DNA of 64,000 nt, from contig NZ_JAPEOK010000001.1 of NCBI RefSeq assembly GCF_026341515.1, forward strand, positions 7,006,001 to 7,070,000, in the 5' to 3' direction. Position 1 is the stretch's first letter, and the number at the start of each line of letters is the position of its first letter. Shown one piece after another: positions 16,447 to 25,355 of the stretch. The notes below the pieces were generated by a model. That model did not search any database. It worked only from the letters and a program-made list of their open reading frames with translations, and was not told the origin of the DNA. This DNA is from Streptomyces sp. NBC_00878 (GTDB taxonomy: Bacteria; Actinomycetota; Actinomycetes; Streptomycetales; Streptomycetaceae). The position numbers were made by a program, and so were the translations under genes.

Positions 16447-18708
16447 ATGTCCAAGCAAGGGGTGGGGAGCGGGGAGCGGAACCTGGCGGTTCTGGAGGGT
16501 GTGCTGGAGCGGATCACGTACGCCAATGAGGAGAACGGCTATACGGTCGCCCGGGTCGATACCGGCCGAGGTGGCGGTGATCTCCTTACGGTCGTTGGTG
16601 CGCTGCTCGGTGCGCAGGTGGGGGAGTCTCTGCGTATGGAGGGCCGTTGGGGCTCGCACGCGCAGTACGGCAAGCAGTTCACGGTCGAGAACTACACGAC
16701 GGTCCTCCCGGCCACCGTCCAGGGCATCCGCCGCTATCTCGGGTCCGGCCTGGTCAAGGGCATCGGGCCGGTCTTCGCCGACCGCATCACGACGCACTTC
16801 GGCCTGGATACCCTCCAGATCATCGAGGAGGAGCCGAAGCGGCTCATCGAGGTCCCCGGTCTCGGTCCCAAGCGCACCAAGAAGATCACCGAGGCCTGGG
16901 AGGAACAGAAGGCGATCAAGGAGGTCATGCTCTTCCTCCAGACCGTCGAGGTGTCGACGTCGATCGCGGTCCGCATCTACAAGAAGTACGGCGACGCGTC
17001 CATCTCGGTCGTCAAGAACCAGCCGTACCGCCTCGCGTCGGACGTCTGGGGCATCGGGTTCCTCACCGCCGACAAGATCGCCCAGTCCGTCGGCATCCCG
17101 CACGACAGCCCCGAGCGCGTCAAGGCCGGTCTCCAGTACGCCCTTTCGCAGTCCACCGACCAGGGCCACTGCTTCCTTCCGGAGGAGCGGCTGATCGCGG
17201 ACGCGGTGAAACTGCTCCAGGTGGACACGGGCCTGGTCATCGAGTGCCTGGCGGAGCTGGCGGCGCCGGTGGAGGAGGGCGAGGACCCGGGTGTCGTGCG
17301 GGAGCGGGTGCCCGGGCTGGACGGCGGCGATCCGGTCACCGCCATCTACCTGGTCCCCTTCCATCGGGCTGAACTGTCCCTCTCGGCCCAACTCCTGCGC
17401 CTCCTACGTACGGACGAGGACCGCATGCCGGGCTTCCGGGACGTGGCCTGGGACAAGGCACTGGCCTGGCTCAAGGACCGTACGGGGGTGGAGCTGGCCC
17501 CCGAGCAGGAGGAGGCGGTCCGGCTCGCCCTCACCGAGAAGGTCGCGGTGCTCACGGGCGGGCCCGGCTGCGGCAAGTCGTTCACGGTCCGCTCGATCGT
17601 GGAGCTGGCGCGGGCTAAGCGGGCGAAGGTCGTGCTGGCCGCGCCGACAGGCCGCGCCGCCAAGCGACTTGCCGAGCTGACCGGGGCCGAGGCCTCCACC
17701 GTGCACCGGCTCCTGGAGCTGAAGCCGGGCGGCGACGCGGCGTACGACAAGGACCGCCCACTGGACGCGGACCTGGTGGTCGTGGACGAGGCGTCGATGC
17801 TGGACCTGCTCCTCGCCAACAAGCTGGTGAAGGCGGTCCCTCCGGGCGCGCACCTCTTGTTCGTCGGAGACGTCGACCAACTGCCGAGCGTGGGCGCGGG
17901 CGAGGTGCTGCGCGACCTGCTCGCCGAGCGCGGGCCGGTCCCGGCCGTCCGTCTCACCCGGGTGTTCCGGCAGGCCCAGCAATCAGGCGTGGTGACGAAC
18001 GCTCACCGGATCAACGCGGGGCAGCAGCCCATCACGGACAAGCTCAAGGACTTCTTCCTCTTCGTCGAGGACGACACGGAGGAGGCGGGGCGGCTGACGG
18101 TGGATGTGGCTGCGCGGCGCATTCCGGCCAAGTTCGGGCTGGATCCCCGCCGTGACGTTCAGGTCCTGGCCCCCATGCACCGCGGCCCGGCAGGCGCCGG
18201 CACCCTCAACGGGCTGCTCCAGCAGGCCATCACCCCGGCCCGCCCCGACCTCCCCGAGAAGCGCTTCGGCGGCCGCGTCTTCCGTGTCGGCGACAAGGTC
18301 ACCCAGATCCGCAACAACTACGAGAAGGGCGAGAACGGCGTCTTCAACGGCACGGTGGGGGTGGTGACTTCCCTCAACCTCGACGACCAGCGCCTCACGG
18401 TCCTGACGGACGAGGACGAGGAGATCCCGTACGAGTTCGACGAACTGGACGAGCTGGCCCACGCGTACGCGGTCACGATCCACCGCTCCCAGGGCAGCGA
18501 GTACCCCGCTGTCGTGATCCCCGTCACCACGGGCGCCTGGATGATGCTCCAACGCAACCTCCTCTACACGGCGGTCACCCGAGCCAAGCAGCTCGTAGTC
18601 CTCGTCGGCTCCCGCAAGGCCCTGGGCCAGGCGGTCCGCACGGTCTCCGCAGGCCGCCGATGCACGGCCTTGGACTTCCGCCTGTCAGGCACCCGACTCC
18701 CGGAATGA
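16447..18708 (+). CDS. RecD-like ATP-dependent DNA helicase (RecD2 type)
   Basis: The 753-residue protein has the RecD2 layout. An N-terminal OB-like part (NGYTVARVD) is followed by helix-hairpin-helix segments (GSGLVKGIGPVFADRI, LIEVPGLGPKRTKKI). An SF1 helicase core comes next, with Walker A LTGGPGCGKSFTVRS at about residue 371, Walker B VVVDEASMLD, GDVDQLPSVGAGEVL, and the C-terminal AVTIHRSQGSEYPAVVIP. RecD2 proteins are 5'-3' helicases that work outside RecBCD, in repair and recombination. The gene is monocistronic, followed by repeat copy C. Confidence 0.92.
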   Translation: MSKQGVGSGERNLAVLEGVLERITYANEENGYTVARVDTGRGGGDLLTVVGALLGAQVGESLRMEGRWGSHAQYGKQFTVENYTTVLPATVQGIRRYLGSGLVKGIGPVFADRITTHFGLDTLQIIEEEPKRLIEVPGLGPKRTKKITEAWEEQKAIKEVMLFLQTVEVSTSIAVRIYKKYGDASISVVKNQPYRLASDVWGIGFLTADKIAQSVGIPHDSPERVKAGLQYALSQSTDQGHCFLPEERLIADAVKLLQVDTGLVIECLAELAAPVEEGEDPGVVRERVPGLDGGDPVTAIYLVPFHRAELSLSAQLLRLLRTDEDRMPGFRDVAWDKALAWLKDRTGVELAPEQEEAVRLALTEKVAVLTGGPGCGKSFTVRSIVELARAKRAKVVLAAPTGRAAKRLAELTGAEASTVHRLLELKPGGDAAYDKDRPLDADLVVVDEASMLDLLLANKLVKAVPPGAHLLFVGDVDQLPSVGAGEVLRDLLAERGPVPAVRLTRVFRQAQQSGVVTNAHRINAGQQPITDKLKDFFLFVEDDTEEAGRLTVDVAARRIPAKFGLDPRRDVQVLAPMHRGPAGAGTLNGLLQQAITPARPDLPEKRFGGRVFRVGDKVTQIRNNYEKGENGVFNGTVGVVTSLNLDDQRLTVLTDEDEEIPYEFDELDELAHAYAVTIHRSQGSEYPAVVIPVTTGAWMMLQRNLLYTAVTRAKQLVVLVGSRKALGQAVRTVSAGRRCTALDFRLSGTRLPE

Positions 18709-18726
18709 GCTTCAACTGCGGCCCGG

Positions 18727-18988
18727 CGGGGGCTGGTCGCGCAGTTCCTCGCGCCCCTAAAAAGGCCCCTGCTGTGGTCGTGTCTTGACAAGTGGCCCCA
18801 CTCAGCGGCGGTCGCCCTCCGGCGCGAGGGGTCGTGTCGGGGTTTCCGATCGCAGCACGACCTCTCCAGGGCACCTTGATGGCCCGGGATGACACAGCTG
18901 CGATCGGATGCCCCGTCGCGGCCCCGTCCCACCACCAAACGGCTGGCGCATCTTTTAGGGGCGCGGGGAACGGCGCGACAAGCCCAAG
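18727..18988. repeat. Dispersed structured inverted-repeat element, copy C
   Basis: Same orientation as copies A and D. The outer arms are GGGGCTGGTCGCGCAGTTCC with CGCGCCCCTAAAAA, and TTTTAGGGGCGCGGGGAA. The central pair is CCGATCGCAGC with GCTGCGATCGG. It separates two genes read in the same direction (RecD-like and citrate synthase). Confidence 0.8.
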
Positions 18989-19072
18989 ACAACCCGCACC
19001 CGGCAAAAATGATCGATCAAATCCGTCAGAAACGTCACACGGCACTTTCGGAAGGAGGACGAAGGGGGCAGG

Positions 19073-19159
19073 ATGAACAGGTTGGCGGCACTGAGTGCCG
19101 CCAACCGGCCCAATGGCCGACCCCGAGTGCACTCTCCTGCGCCAAATGGGGGATGGTAG
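19073..19159 (+). CDS. Candidate 28-residue leader peptide upstream of citrate synthase
   Basis: An ATG at 19073 opens a 28-codon frame ending at TAG 19159, 50 bases before the citrate synthase start. It is preceded by GGAAGGAGG and GGGGGCAGG ribosome-site-like stretches, which is striking for a meaningless ORF. The start of the frame lies over a perfect 12-base-pair hairpin (19080-19106), so translating it would melt the hairpin. The peptide begins MNRLAALSAANRPNG and resembles nothing I know. A translation-dependent leader is possible but unproven. Confidence 0.4.
   Translation: MNRLAALSAANRPNGRPRVHSPAPNGGW
19080..19106 (+). promoter_or_regulatory. Perfect hairpin in the citrate synthase leader
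   Basis: GGTTGGCGGCAC (19080-19091) and its exact complement (19095-19106) are separated by three bases. It lies about 104 bases before the citA start and within the small upstream frame. It could be an attenuator or a terminator of leader transcription. Confidence 0.55.
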
Positions 19160-19209
19160 AGACAGTCAGGGCACCTCGAAGAAGAGGCACAACGTCGGTG
19201 AGGGATGAC

Positions 19210-20499
19210 GTGAGCGACAACTCTGTAGTACTGCGGTACGGCGACGGCGAGTACACCTACCCGGTGATCGACAGCACCGTCGGCGACAAGGGCTTCGACA
19301 TCGGCAAGCTCCGCGCCCAGACCGGTCTGGTGACCCTGGACAGCGGGTACGGAAACACCGCCGCCTATAAATCCGCCGTCACCTATCTCGACGGTGAGCA
19401 GGGCATCCTCCGCTACCGCGGCTATCCGATCGAGCAGCTGGCCGAGCGTTCCACCTTCCTTGAGGTGGCCTCCCTGCTGATCAACGGCGAGCTGCCCACG
19501 GTCGACGAGCTCTCCGTCTTCAAGAACGAGATCACGCAGCACACCCTGCTGCACGAGGACGTCAAGCGTTTCTACCAGGGCTTCCCGCGCGACGCCCACC
19601 CGATGGCGATGCTGTCCTCGGTGGTCAGCGCCCTGTCGACGTTCTACCAGGACAGCCACAACCCGTTCGACGAGAAGCAGCGTCACCTTTCGACGATCCG
19701 CCTCCTCGCCAAGCTTCCGACGATCGCGGCGTACGCGTACAAGAAGTCCATCGGCCACCCGTTCGTCTACCCGCGCAACGACCTCGGGTACGTCGAGAAC
19801 TTCCTGCGCATGACCTTCTCGGTCCCCGCCCAGGAGTACGAGCCGGACCCGGTCGTCGTCTCGGCGCTCGACAAGCTGCTCATCCTGCACGCGGACCACG
19901 AGCAGAACTGTTCGACCTCCACCGTCCGTCTGGTGGGCTCGTCGCAGGCGAACATGTTCGCTTCGATCTCCGCCGGCATCAGCGCCCTCTGGGGCCCCCT
20001 GCACGGCGGCGCCAACCAGTCCGTCCTGGAGATGCTGGAAGGCATCCAGGCCTCTGACGGCGACGTCGACTCCTTCATCCGCAAGGTGAAGAACAAGGAG
20101 GACGGCGTCCGCCTGATGGGCTTCGGCCACCGGGTGTACAAGTCCTTCGACCCGCGCGCCAAGATCATCAAGGCTGCCGCGCACGACGTCCTCTCGGCCC
20201 TCGGCAAGTCCGACGAGCTGCTGGACATCGCGCTCAAGCTGGAGGAGCACGCGCTCTCCGACGACTACTTCGTCTCGCGCAACCTCTACCCGAACGTCGA
20301 CTTCTACACCGGCCTGATCTACCGGGCCATGGGCTTCCCGACCGAGATGTTCACGGTCCTGTTCGCCCTCGGCCGCCTCCCGGGCTGGATCGCCCAGTGG
20401 CACGAGATGATCAAGGAGCCGGGTTCGCGTATCGGCCGCCCGCGCCAGATCTACACGGGCGTGGTCGAGCGGGACTTCGTTCCTGTCGAAGAGCGTTAG
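19210..20499 (+). CDS. citA: Citrate synthase
   Basis: The 429-residue protein is a type II-like citrate synthase of the Streptomyces CitA kind. Active-site regions are intact: ILHADHEQNCSTST, WGPLHGGANQ (His), RLMGFGHRVYKSFDPRA (His) and NVDFYTGLIYRAMGF (Asp), and it ends in VVERDFVPVEER. It condenses oxaloacetate and acetyl-CoA at the entry of the TCA cycle. I chose the GTG at 19210 because the mature family begins SDNSVVLRYGDGEYTYP; the open frame upstream runs through the leader and the repeat element. A strong terminator and the 6C RNA follow. Confidence 0.96.
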   Translation: MSDNSVVLRYGDGEYTYPVIDSTVGDKGFDIGKLRAQTGLVTLDSGYGNTAAYKSAVTYLDGEQGILRYRGYPIEQLAERSTFLEVASLLINGELPTVDELSVFKNEITQHTLLHEDVKRFYQGFPRDAHPMAMLSSVVSALSTFYQDSHNPFDEKQRHLSTIRLLAKLPTIAAYAYKKSIGHPFVYPRNDLGYVENFLRMTFSVPAQEYEPDPVVVSALDKLLILHADHEQNCSTSTVRLVGSSQANMFASISAGISALWGPLHGGANQSVLEMLEGIQASDGDVDSFIRKVKNKEDGVRLMGFGHRVYKSFDPRAKIIKAAAHDVLSALGKSDELLDIALKLEEHALSDDYFVSRNLYPNVDFYTGLIYRAMGFPTEMFTVLFALGRLPGWIAQWHEMIKEPGSRIGRPRQIYTGVVERDFVPVEER

Positions 20500-20551
20500 G
20501 CAGTTCGTTCGTCCGCGGGTCCGCGGGGGCTGGCCACACAGTTCCCCGCGG

Positions 20552-20597
20552 ACCTGAAGAGGGGGCGTCCCTGGCAAGGGGCGCCCCCTCTTCAGGT
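20552..20597 (+). terminator. Terminator after citrate synthase
   Basis: A 16-base-pair stem (20552-20567 with 20582-20597) with a 14-base loop lies 52 bases after the citA stop. The upstream bases at 20522-20548 resemble a decayed outer arm of the dispersed inverted-repeat element. Confidence 0.88.
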
Positions 20598-20640
20598 GCC
20601 CAAGTGAGTCGTACGGAACAACAGGTCGTACGGAATAACA

Positions 20641-20731
20641 GAAGGCGCCCCGCTACGGTCCCCCCACGGGCCGTAGATCGGGGCGCCTTCCCATGTCCCG
20701 GTGCGGATTCCCCCCACGGGATCCGGCCGGG
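20641..20731 (+). ncRNA. 6C RNA
   Basis: Two adjacent hairpins have the same loop, T-CCCCCC-ACGGG, with exactly six cytosines each (20660-20665 and 20710-20715). Hairpin 1 pairs GAAGGCGCCCCG-CTACGG with CCGTAG-AT-CGGGGCGCCTTC (20641-20690). Hairpin 2 pairs CCCGG-TG-CGGAT with ATCCG-G-CCGGG (20697-20731). Two hairpins with C-rich hexamer loops define the 6C class of actinobacterial small RNAs. The transcript is on the plus strand, where the loops are cytosine. Its 3' end is not clear, and its role in Streptomyces is, as far as I know, unsettled. Confidence 0.87.
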
Positions 20732-21126
20732 CGCCTGAAGGCAGCGCCTGAATCGCTGCGAGCAAAACGAGCAAAACTGGATGGACTACCGCACTGCGGT
20801 CTGCCGGGACCCGTACGTACGGGAGGGCCGCTCAAAGCTCCCCGCTGTACGTGCCCCGGCAACGCAATTCCGAGAACGTCCCCCAAGACGCCCTCAGATG
20901 CCGGACACGCCCCCCAAGACGTCTCCAGCATCGTCAATCTAGACTCACGAACCCCTTCGTTGGTTACGTTCGCACCACTGTGATCTGCGTCTCCTGCGTA
21001 TGTCCTGAAGATACGCAAGAGCTCCGACAGCGCTATCGGCACCCAAGCGTAAGGATGATGCGCGAGCCTTGTGAAGAGCTTATGTGAAGGCGTGTGCCGG
21101 ACTCTAGGGGGACTCTTACCTCTTCG
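20732..21126. other. Gap between 6C RNA and copA, no recognised gene
   Basis: About 395 bases of comparatively AT-richer DNA between converging transcripts. Short open frames exist on both strands, but none has a ribosome site and coding bias together. It may hold the 3' part of the 6C transcript or another small RNA. Confidence 0.4.
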
Positions 21127-23412
21127 TCATGAAAATGCCCGGAGCCGGAGGCTGTTCGTGATCACGAACACAGAGGAGAAGGCCATGGCCGCGCCCGCGA
21201 TCATCGGGTTCAGCAGGCCCGCCGCGGCGAGCGGCAGCGCCGCCACGTTGTAGCCGAAGGCCCAGACCAGGTTTCCCTTGATCGTGGAGAGCGTCCTGCG
21301 CGACAGCCGGATCGCGTCCGCGGCCACGCGCAGGTCACCCCGTACGAGCGTCAGGTCGCTCGCCTCGATCGCCGCGTCCGTCCCGGTGCCCATGGCGAGA
21401 CCCAGGTCGGCGGTGGCGAGCGCGGCCGCGTCGTTGACGCCGTCGCCGACCATCGCCACCGTCCGCCCCTCGCTCCGCAGCCGCTCGATCACGTCGACCT
21501 TGTCCCGTGGCAGCACCTCGGCGATCACGTCCGAGGGAGCGATCCCGACCTCGCGGGCCACGGACTCGGCGACGGTCCGGTTGTCCCCGGTCAGCAGCAC
21601 CGGCCTGAGGCCCAGGGCACGCAGGGCGCGGACCGCCTCCGCGCTGGTCTCCTTGACCGCGTCGGCGACGGTGACGACACCGCGTGCCACCCCGTCCCAG
21701 GCGACGGTCACGGCGGTGCGCCCCTCCTCCTCGGCCCGGGTCTTGAACGCGACCAGCTCGTCCGGCAGCGCGATCCCGGCCTCTTCGAGGAGGCGGGCCC
21801 GCCCCACGAGCACCTCGTGGCCCTCGACCGTGCCGCGCACCCCGAGCCCCGCCACACTCACGAAGCCGTCCACGCCCGGCAGAGCCCCTGTGCGCGCCTG
21901 AGCGCCCGCCGCCACGGCCCGGGCGACCGGATGCTCGGAGGCATGCTCCAGGGCGCCCGCGAGCCGCAGTACCCGCTCCTCCTCGGTGCCGTCGGCCGCG
22001 TACACCTCCTGGAGGGTCATGCGGCCGGTGGTGACCGTGCCGGTCTTGTCCAGGACGACCGTGTCGACGCGGCGTGTGGACTCCAGGACCTCGGGGCCCT
22101 TGATGAGGATGCCGAGCTGAGCGCCGCGGCCCGTGCCGACCATGAGCGCGGTCGGGGTGGCGAGACCGAGCGCGCACGGACAGGCGATGATCAGCACGGC
22201 GACGGCCGCGGTGAACGCGGCGGCCGTGTCACCGGTGATGCCGAGCCAGCCCCCGAACGTGCCGACCGCGATCAGCAGCACGACGGGTACGAAGATGCCG
22301 GAGATCCGGTCGGCGAGGCGCTGCACCTGTGCCTTGCCGTTCTGCGCGTCCTCCACGAGCCGTGCCATCCGCGCGAGCTGGGTGTCCGCACCGATGCGGG
22401 TCGCCTCGACGACGAGCCGTCCGCCCGCGTTCACAGTCGCGCCCGTGACGGCCGAACCGACCGTCACGTCCACCGGCACCGACTCGCCGGTCAGCATGGA
22501 CGCGTCGACCGCCGAGGACCCCTCGACGACCGTGCCGTCCGTCGCGACCTTCTCGCCGGGCCGTACGACGAAGCGGTCGCCCACGGCCAGCCGGTCCACG
22601 GGGACGCGTGTCTCGCGGCCGTCACGTACGACGGACACGTCCTTCGCGCCCAGGTGCATGAGGGCCCGGAGGGCGGCCCCCGCGCGCCGTTTGGAGCGGG
22701 CTTCCAGATAGCGGCCGAGGAGGATGAGGGCGACGACCCCGGCGGCGACTTCGAGGTAGATCGCCGACGAGCCCTCCGTACGGGAGACGGTGAGGGTGAA
22801 GCCCTCGTCCCGCATGCCTTCCATGCCCGCCATGCCTGCCGTCCCCGCGTCGCCGAGGAACAGCGCCCACAGGGACCAGACGAACGCGGCGAGCGTGCCG
22901 ACCGAAACGAGGGTGTCCATGGTGGCCGCGCCGTGCCGGGCGTTCGTGAACGCCGCCCGGTGGAAGGGCAGTCCGCCCCACACGACGACGGGCGCGGCGA
23001 GGGTCAGCGCGAGCCACTGCCAGTTGTCGAACTGGAGGGCCGGGATCATCGACAGCAGGACGACGGGGGCGGCGAGGAGGGCGGAGACGGTGAGGCGCTC
23101 GCGCAGCGCGGCCAGTTCGGGATCGGGGGCCTCGGTCCCCTCGGGGGCTTCGTCCGCGATCGGTTCGGGTGCGGGCTCCTCGGCCGTGTACCCCGTCTTC
23201 ACCACGGTGGCGATCAGGTCGGTGACCAGCACCTCCGGCGCGTACGAGACCTTCGCCTTCTCCGTCGCGTAGTTCACCGTGGCGGTGACGCCGTCCATGC
23301 GGTTGAGCTTCTTCTCGACGCGGGCCGCGCAGGAGGCGCAGGTCATCCCGCCGATCGTCAGCTCGACCTCCGAGGTCCCGCTTATCGGAACGGCCGTGGT
23401 GGTGCTGGTCAT
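21127..23412 (-). CDS. copA: Copper-exporting P1B-type ATPase
   Basis: The 761-residue membrane pump has an N-terminal heavy-metal domain ([20 protein letters not shown]). Membrane segments follow, then the actuator (MLTGESVPV), the metal-site helix [20 protein letters not shown], the phosphorylation motif [21 protein letters not shown] and the hinge [12 protein letters not shown]. The CPC motif and CxxC domain mark the Cu(I) exporter group. A Met-rich loop ([11 protein letters not shown]) between membrane segments may bind copper. It follows copZ by 25 bases; both are controlled by the CsoR-type operator upstream. Confidence 0.94.
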   Translation of the reverse strand: MTSTTTAVPISGTSEVELTIGGMTCASCAARVEKKLNRMDGVTATVNYATEKAKVSYAPEVLVTDLIATVVKTGYTAEEPAPEPIADEAPEGTEAPDPELAALRERLTVSALLAAPVVLLSMIPALQFDNWQWLALTLAAPVVVWGGLPFHRAAFTNARHGAATMDTLVSVGTLAAFVWSLWALFLGDAGTAGMAGMEGMRDEGFTLTVSRTEGSSAIYLEVAAGVVALILLGRYLEARSKRRAGAALRALMHLGAKDVSVVRDGRETRVPVDRLAVGDRFVVRPGEKVATDGTVVEGSSAVDASMLTGESVPVDVTVGSAVTGATVNAGGRLVVEATRIGADTQLARMARLVEDAQNGKAQVQRLADRISGIFVPVVLLIAVGTFGGWLGITGDTAAAFTAAVAVLIIACPCALGLATPTALMVGTGRGAQLGILIKGPEVLESTRRVDTVVLDKTGTVTTGRMTLQEVYAADGTEEERVLRLAGALEHASEHPVARAVAAGAQARTGALPGVDGFVSVAGLGVRGTVEGHEVLVGRARLLEEAGIALPDELVAFKTRAEEEGRTAVTVAWDGVARGVVTVADAVKETSAEAVRALRALGLRPVLLTGDNRTVAESVAREVGIAPSDVIAEVLPRDKVDVIERLRSEGRTVAMVGDGVNDAAALATADLGLAMGTGTDAAIEASDLTLVRGDLRVAADAIRLSRRTLSTIKGNLVWAFGYNVAALPLAAAGLLNPMIAGAAMAFSSVFVITNSLRLRAFS

Positions 23413-23437
23413 GTCCGTGCTCCGGGTCCCGCCGGTG

Positions 23438-23677
23438 TCAGGCCTTGTCGACGAGTTCGAAGCCGGCCTCGTCGACGGCGGCGCGCACGGCCTCCTCGTC
23501 GAGCGGGGCGGCGGAGACCACGGTCACCTCGCCGGTGGCGGCGACGGCCTTCACCGAGGTGACACCGGCGATCTCGGAGATCTCGCTCGACACCGAGCCT
23601 TCGCAGTGCCCGCAGCTCATCCCGCTCACCTGGTAGACGGTGGTGAGAGAGCCCGGGGTGTCGGTCTGGGCGGTCAT
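23438..23677 (-). CDS. copZ: Copper chaperone with heavy-metal-associated domain
   Basis: The 79-residue protein is a single ferredoxin-like HMA domain with the metal-binding motif [11 protein letters not shown] and the usual ending [11 protein letters not shown]. It carries Cu(I) to CopA. The ATG at 23677 has a GAGGAGCAAC ribosome site; longer starts would run into the operator. It is the first gene of a two-gene copper operon. Confidence 0.93.
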   Translation of the reverse strand: MTAQTDTPGSLTTVYQVSGMSCGHCEGSVSSEISEIAGVTSVKAVAATGEVTVVSAAPLDEEAVRAAVDEAGFELVDKA

Positions 23678-23763
23678 GTCGTTGCTCCTCGTCGAGACGT
23701 ATCGAGATGTGCCGAGATGTATGGGGCGTGCGTGGCCCACGGGGCCTCACCCTATCGACACTG

Positions 23764-23778
23764 TACCCCTAGGGGGTA
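23764..23778. promoter_or_regulatory. CsoR-type copper operator
   Basis: TACCCCTAGGGGGTA is a near-perfect match to the G-tract palindrome bound by the copper sensor CsoR. It lies 87 bases upstream of copZ. CsoR itself is not encoded in the window. Confidence 0.85.
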
Positions 23779-23833
23779 TTTATCCAAGGGGGGCGGCCCT
23801 TCTGGGGCGCGGGGCTGTATCTATGTGCGGCTC

Positions 23834-23910
23834 CTCCCCCACTCTCGGCTTCTCCCCCACTCTCGGCTTCGCTCGAGCGGGGGGACCCCCATGAGCGGGG
23901 GGACCCCCAT
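23834..23910. repeat. Two back-to-back 18-base tandem duplications
   Basis: CTCCCCCACTCTCGGCTT is duplicated in tandem at 23834-23869, and a second 18-base unit, GAGCGGGGGGACCCCCAT, is duplicated at 23875-23910. The second unit contains the palindrome GGGGG-A-CCCCC. The block is followed by GGGCGCGACCAGCCCCCACCG, the outer arm of the dispersed element, so it looks like a hybrid or decayed intergenic repeat. Confidence 0.7.
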
Positions 23911-23970
23911 CGTGGGCGCGACCAGCCCCCACCGTCCCGCAGGCGGACAACCGTGCTCCCCGCGGGGCAT

Positions 23971-24182
23971 CTAGGCCCTGTCGTCAAATTCCCGTCTGCC
24001 TCGCGACGCCATGCACGCTCCCCCACTGCCTTAAGGGCGTGGGAGGTGCCCCCACTCGCCGCACCGGGCGTAGCCCCAAGTACGTCCAGTACGAGGGTCT
24101 ACGCCCGGCGCACCGAGAGCACGCACCTGACGCCGCGAGGCCGCCCTTCGGGCGACGACGCGAATTTGACGACAGGGCCTAG
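23971..24182. mobile_element. Non-coding MITE with 21-base perfect ends at a CTAG target
   Basis: A 212-base segment is bounded by perfect inverted ends, CTAGGCCCTGTCGTCAAATTC at 23971-23991 and its complement at 24162-24182 (21 bases each). If the transposon ends begin at GGCC, the insertion created a TA duplication inside a CTAG site. The interior has no transposase but contains further palindromes (ACCGGGCGTA with TACGCCCGG). TA duplication at CTAG is typical of the IS427 branch of IS5, and also fits IS630. It ends 47 bases before the alcohol dehydrogenase ATG. Confidence 0.82.
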
Positions 24183-24229
24183 CGTTCGGTCAGGAACGAA
24201 CGGCGATCCACGACAGAGGGGCAACACGC

Positions 24230-25273
24230 ATGCGGGCAGTCGTGTTCGAGCAATACGGAGAACCGGCCGAACTGCAAACCGTGCCGGACCCGGCCCCCGC
24301 CCTGCACGGCGTCGTGGTCCGGGTAGAGGCCACCGGCCTGTGCCGCAGCGACTGGCACGGCTGGCAGGGCCACGACCCGGACATCGCCCTGCCGCACGTG
24401 CCCGGACACGAACTCGCCGGAACCGTCGAGGCGGTGGGCGCCCTGGTGACCGGCTGGCGCCCAGGCGACCGCGTCACCGTGCCCTTCGTCTGCGCCTGCG
24501 GCAGCTGCCCCTCCTGCGCGGCGGGCGACCAGCAGGTGTGCGAGCGGCAGACCCAGCCGGGGTTCACGCACTGGGGTTCCTTCGCCGAGTACGTCGCCCT
24601 GGACCACGCCGACGTGAACCTCGTCGCCGTCGCGGACGAGCTGTCCTTCGGGACGGCGGCCTCGCTGGGCTGCCGGTTCGCCACGGCGTTCCGCGCGGTC
24701 GTCGCGCAGGGGCGGGTGGCGCCGGGGGAGTGGGTGGCCGTGTACGGCTGCGGCGGGGTCGGACTGTCCGCCGTGATGATCGCGGCGGCCGCCGGCGCAC
24801 GAGTCGTCGCGGTCGACCTCTCGCCCCGGGCCCTGGACCTGGCACGGGAGTTCGGGGCGGCCGAGTGTGTGGACGCGGCCGGGGCCTCCCGTCCCGAGGA
24901 CACCGCGGCGGCGGTCCGCGACCTGACGGGCGGCGGCGCCCACCTCTCCCTCGACGCGCTCGGCTCCCCGGCCACCTGCGCGGCGTCGGTGGGCAGCCTG
25001 CGCCGCCGGGGCCGGCACGTCCAGGTCGGCCTGCTGCCACAGGATCCGACGCTGCCGATGTCCCGGGTGATCGGCCTCGAACTCGAACTCCTCGGCAGCC
25101 ACGGCATGCCCGCCCACGCCTACCCGCCGATGCTGGAGTCCGTACGGGCCGGTGCGCTGCGGCCCGACCTCCTGGTGACGTCCACGATCCCCCTCGACGC
25201 TGCTCCCGCCGCGCTGGCGGCGATGGGGGCGGCGCCGGGGGCGGGCGTGACCGTCATCGAGCCGTGGGCCTGA
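24230..25273 (+). CDS. Zinc-dependent alcohol dehydrogenase (MDR family)
   Basis: The 347-residue protein is a medium-chain dehydrogenase. The catalytic zinc ligands lie in [11 protein letters not shown] and VPGHELAG. The four-cysteine structural zinc motif is in [18 protein letters not shown], and the NAD-binding fold begins [16 protein letters not shown]. The substrate is not predictable. It is monocistronic. Its promoter region was invaded by the MITE that ends 47 bases upstream, so the current promoter may lie inside that element or in the short remaining stretch. Confidence 0.9.
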   Translation: MRAVVFEQYGEPAELQTVPDPAPALHGVVVRVEATGLCRSDWHGWQGHDPDIALPHVPGHELAGTVEAVGALVTGWRPGDRVTVPFVCACGSCPSCAAGDQQVCERQTQPGFTHWGSFAEYVALDHADVNLVAVADELSFGTAASLGCRFATAFRAVVAQGRVAPGEWVAVYGCGGVGLSAVMIAAAAGARVVAVDLSPRALDLAREFGAAECVDAAGASRPEDTAAAVRDLTGGGAHLSLDALGSPATCAASVGSLRRRGRHVQVGLLPQDPTLPMSRVIGLELELLGSHGMPAHAYPPMLESVRAGALRPDLLVTSTIPLDAAPAALAAMGAAPGAGVTVIEPWA

Positions 25274-25297
25274 GCCCTTTGCTCCCCGGGCCGGCAT

Positions 25298-25341
25298 GAA
25301 ACCCGGTCCCCGCACGGCGCACGCGCGGGGATCCGGTTGTC
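25298..25341 (+). terminator. Imperfect hairpin after the alcohol dehydrogenase
   Basis: AACCCGGTCCCCGC and GCGGGGATCCGGTT form an interrupted stem just after the dehydrogenase stop and before the convergent small regulator gene. It is a plausible two-way terminator. Confidence 0.6.
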
Positions 25342-25355
25342 GTGTCGGGAGGTGA

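Noticed and set aside
20653..21042. 129-codon minus-strand frame after citrate synthase
   Set aside because: It crosses the 6C RNA hairpins in antisense, has no ribosome site and no recognisable family.
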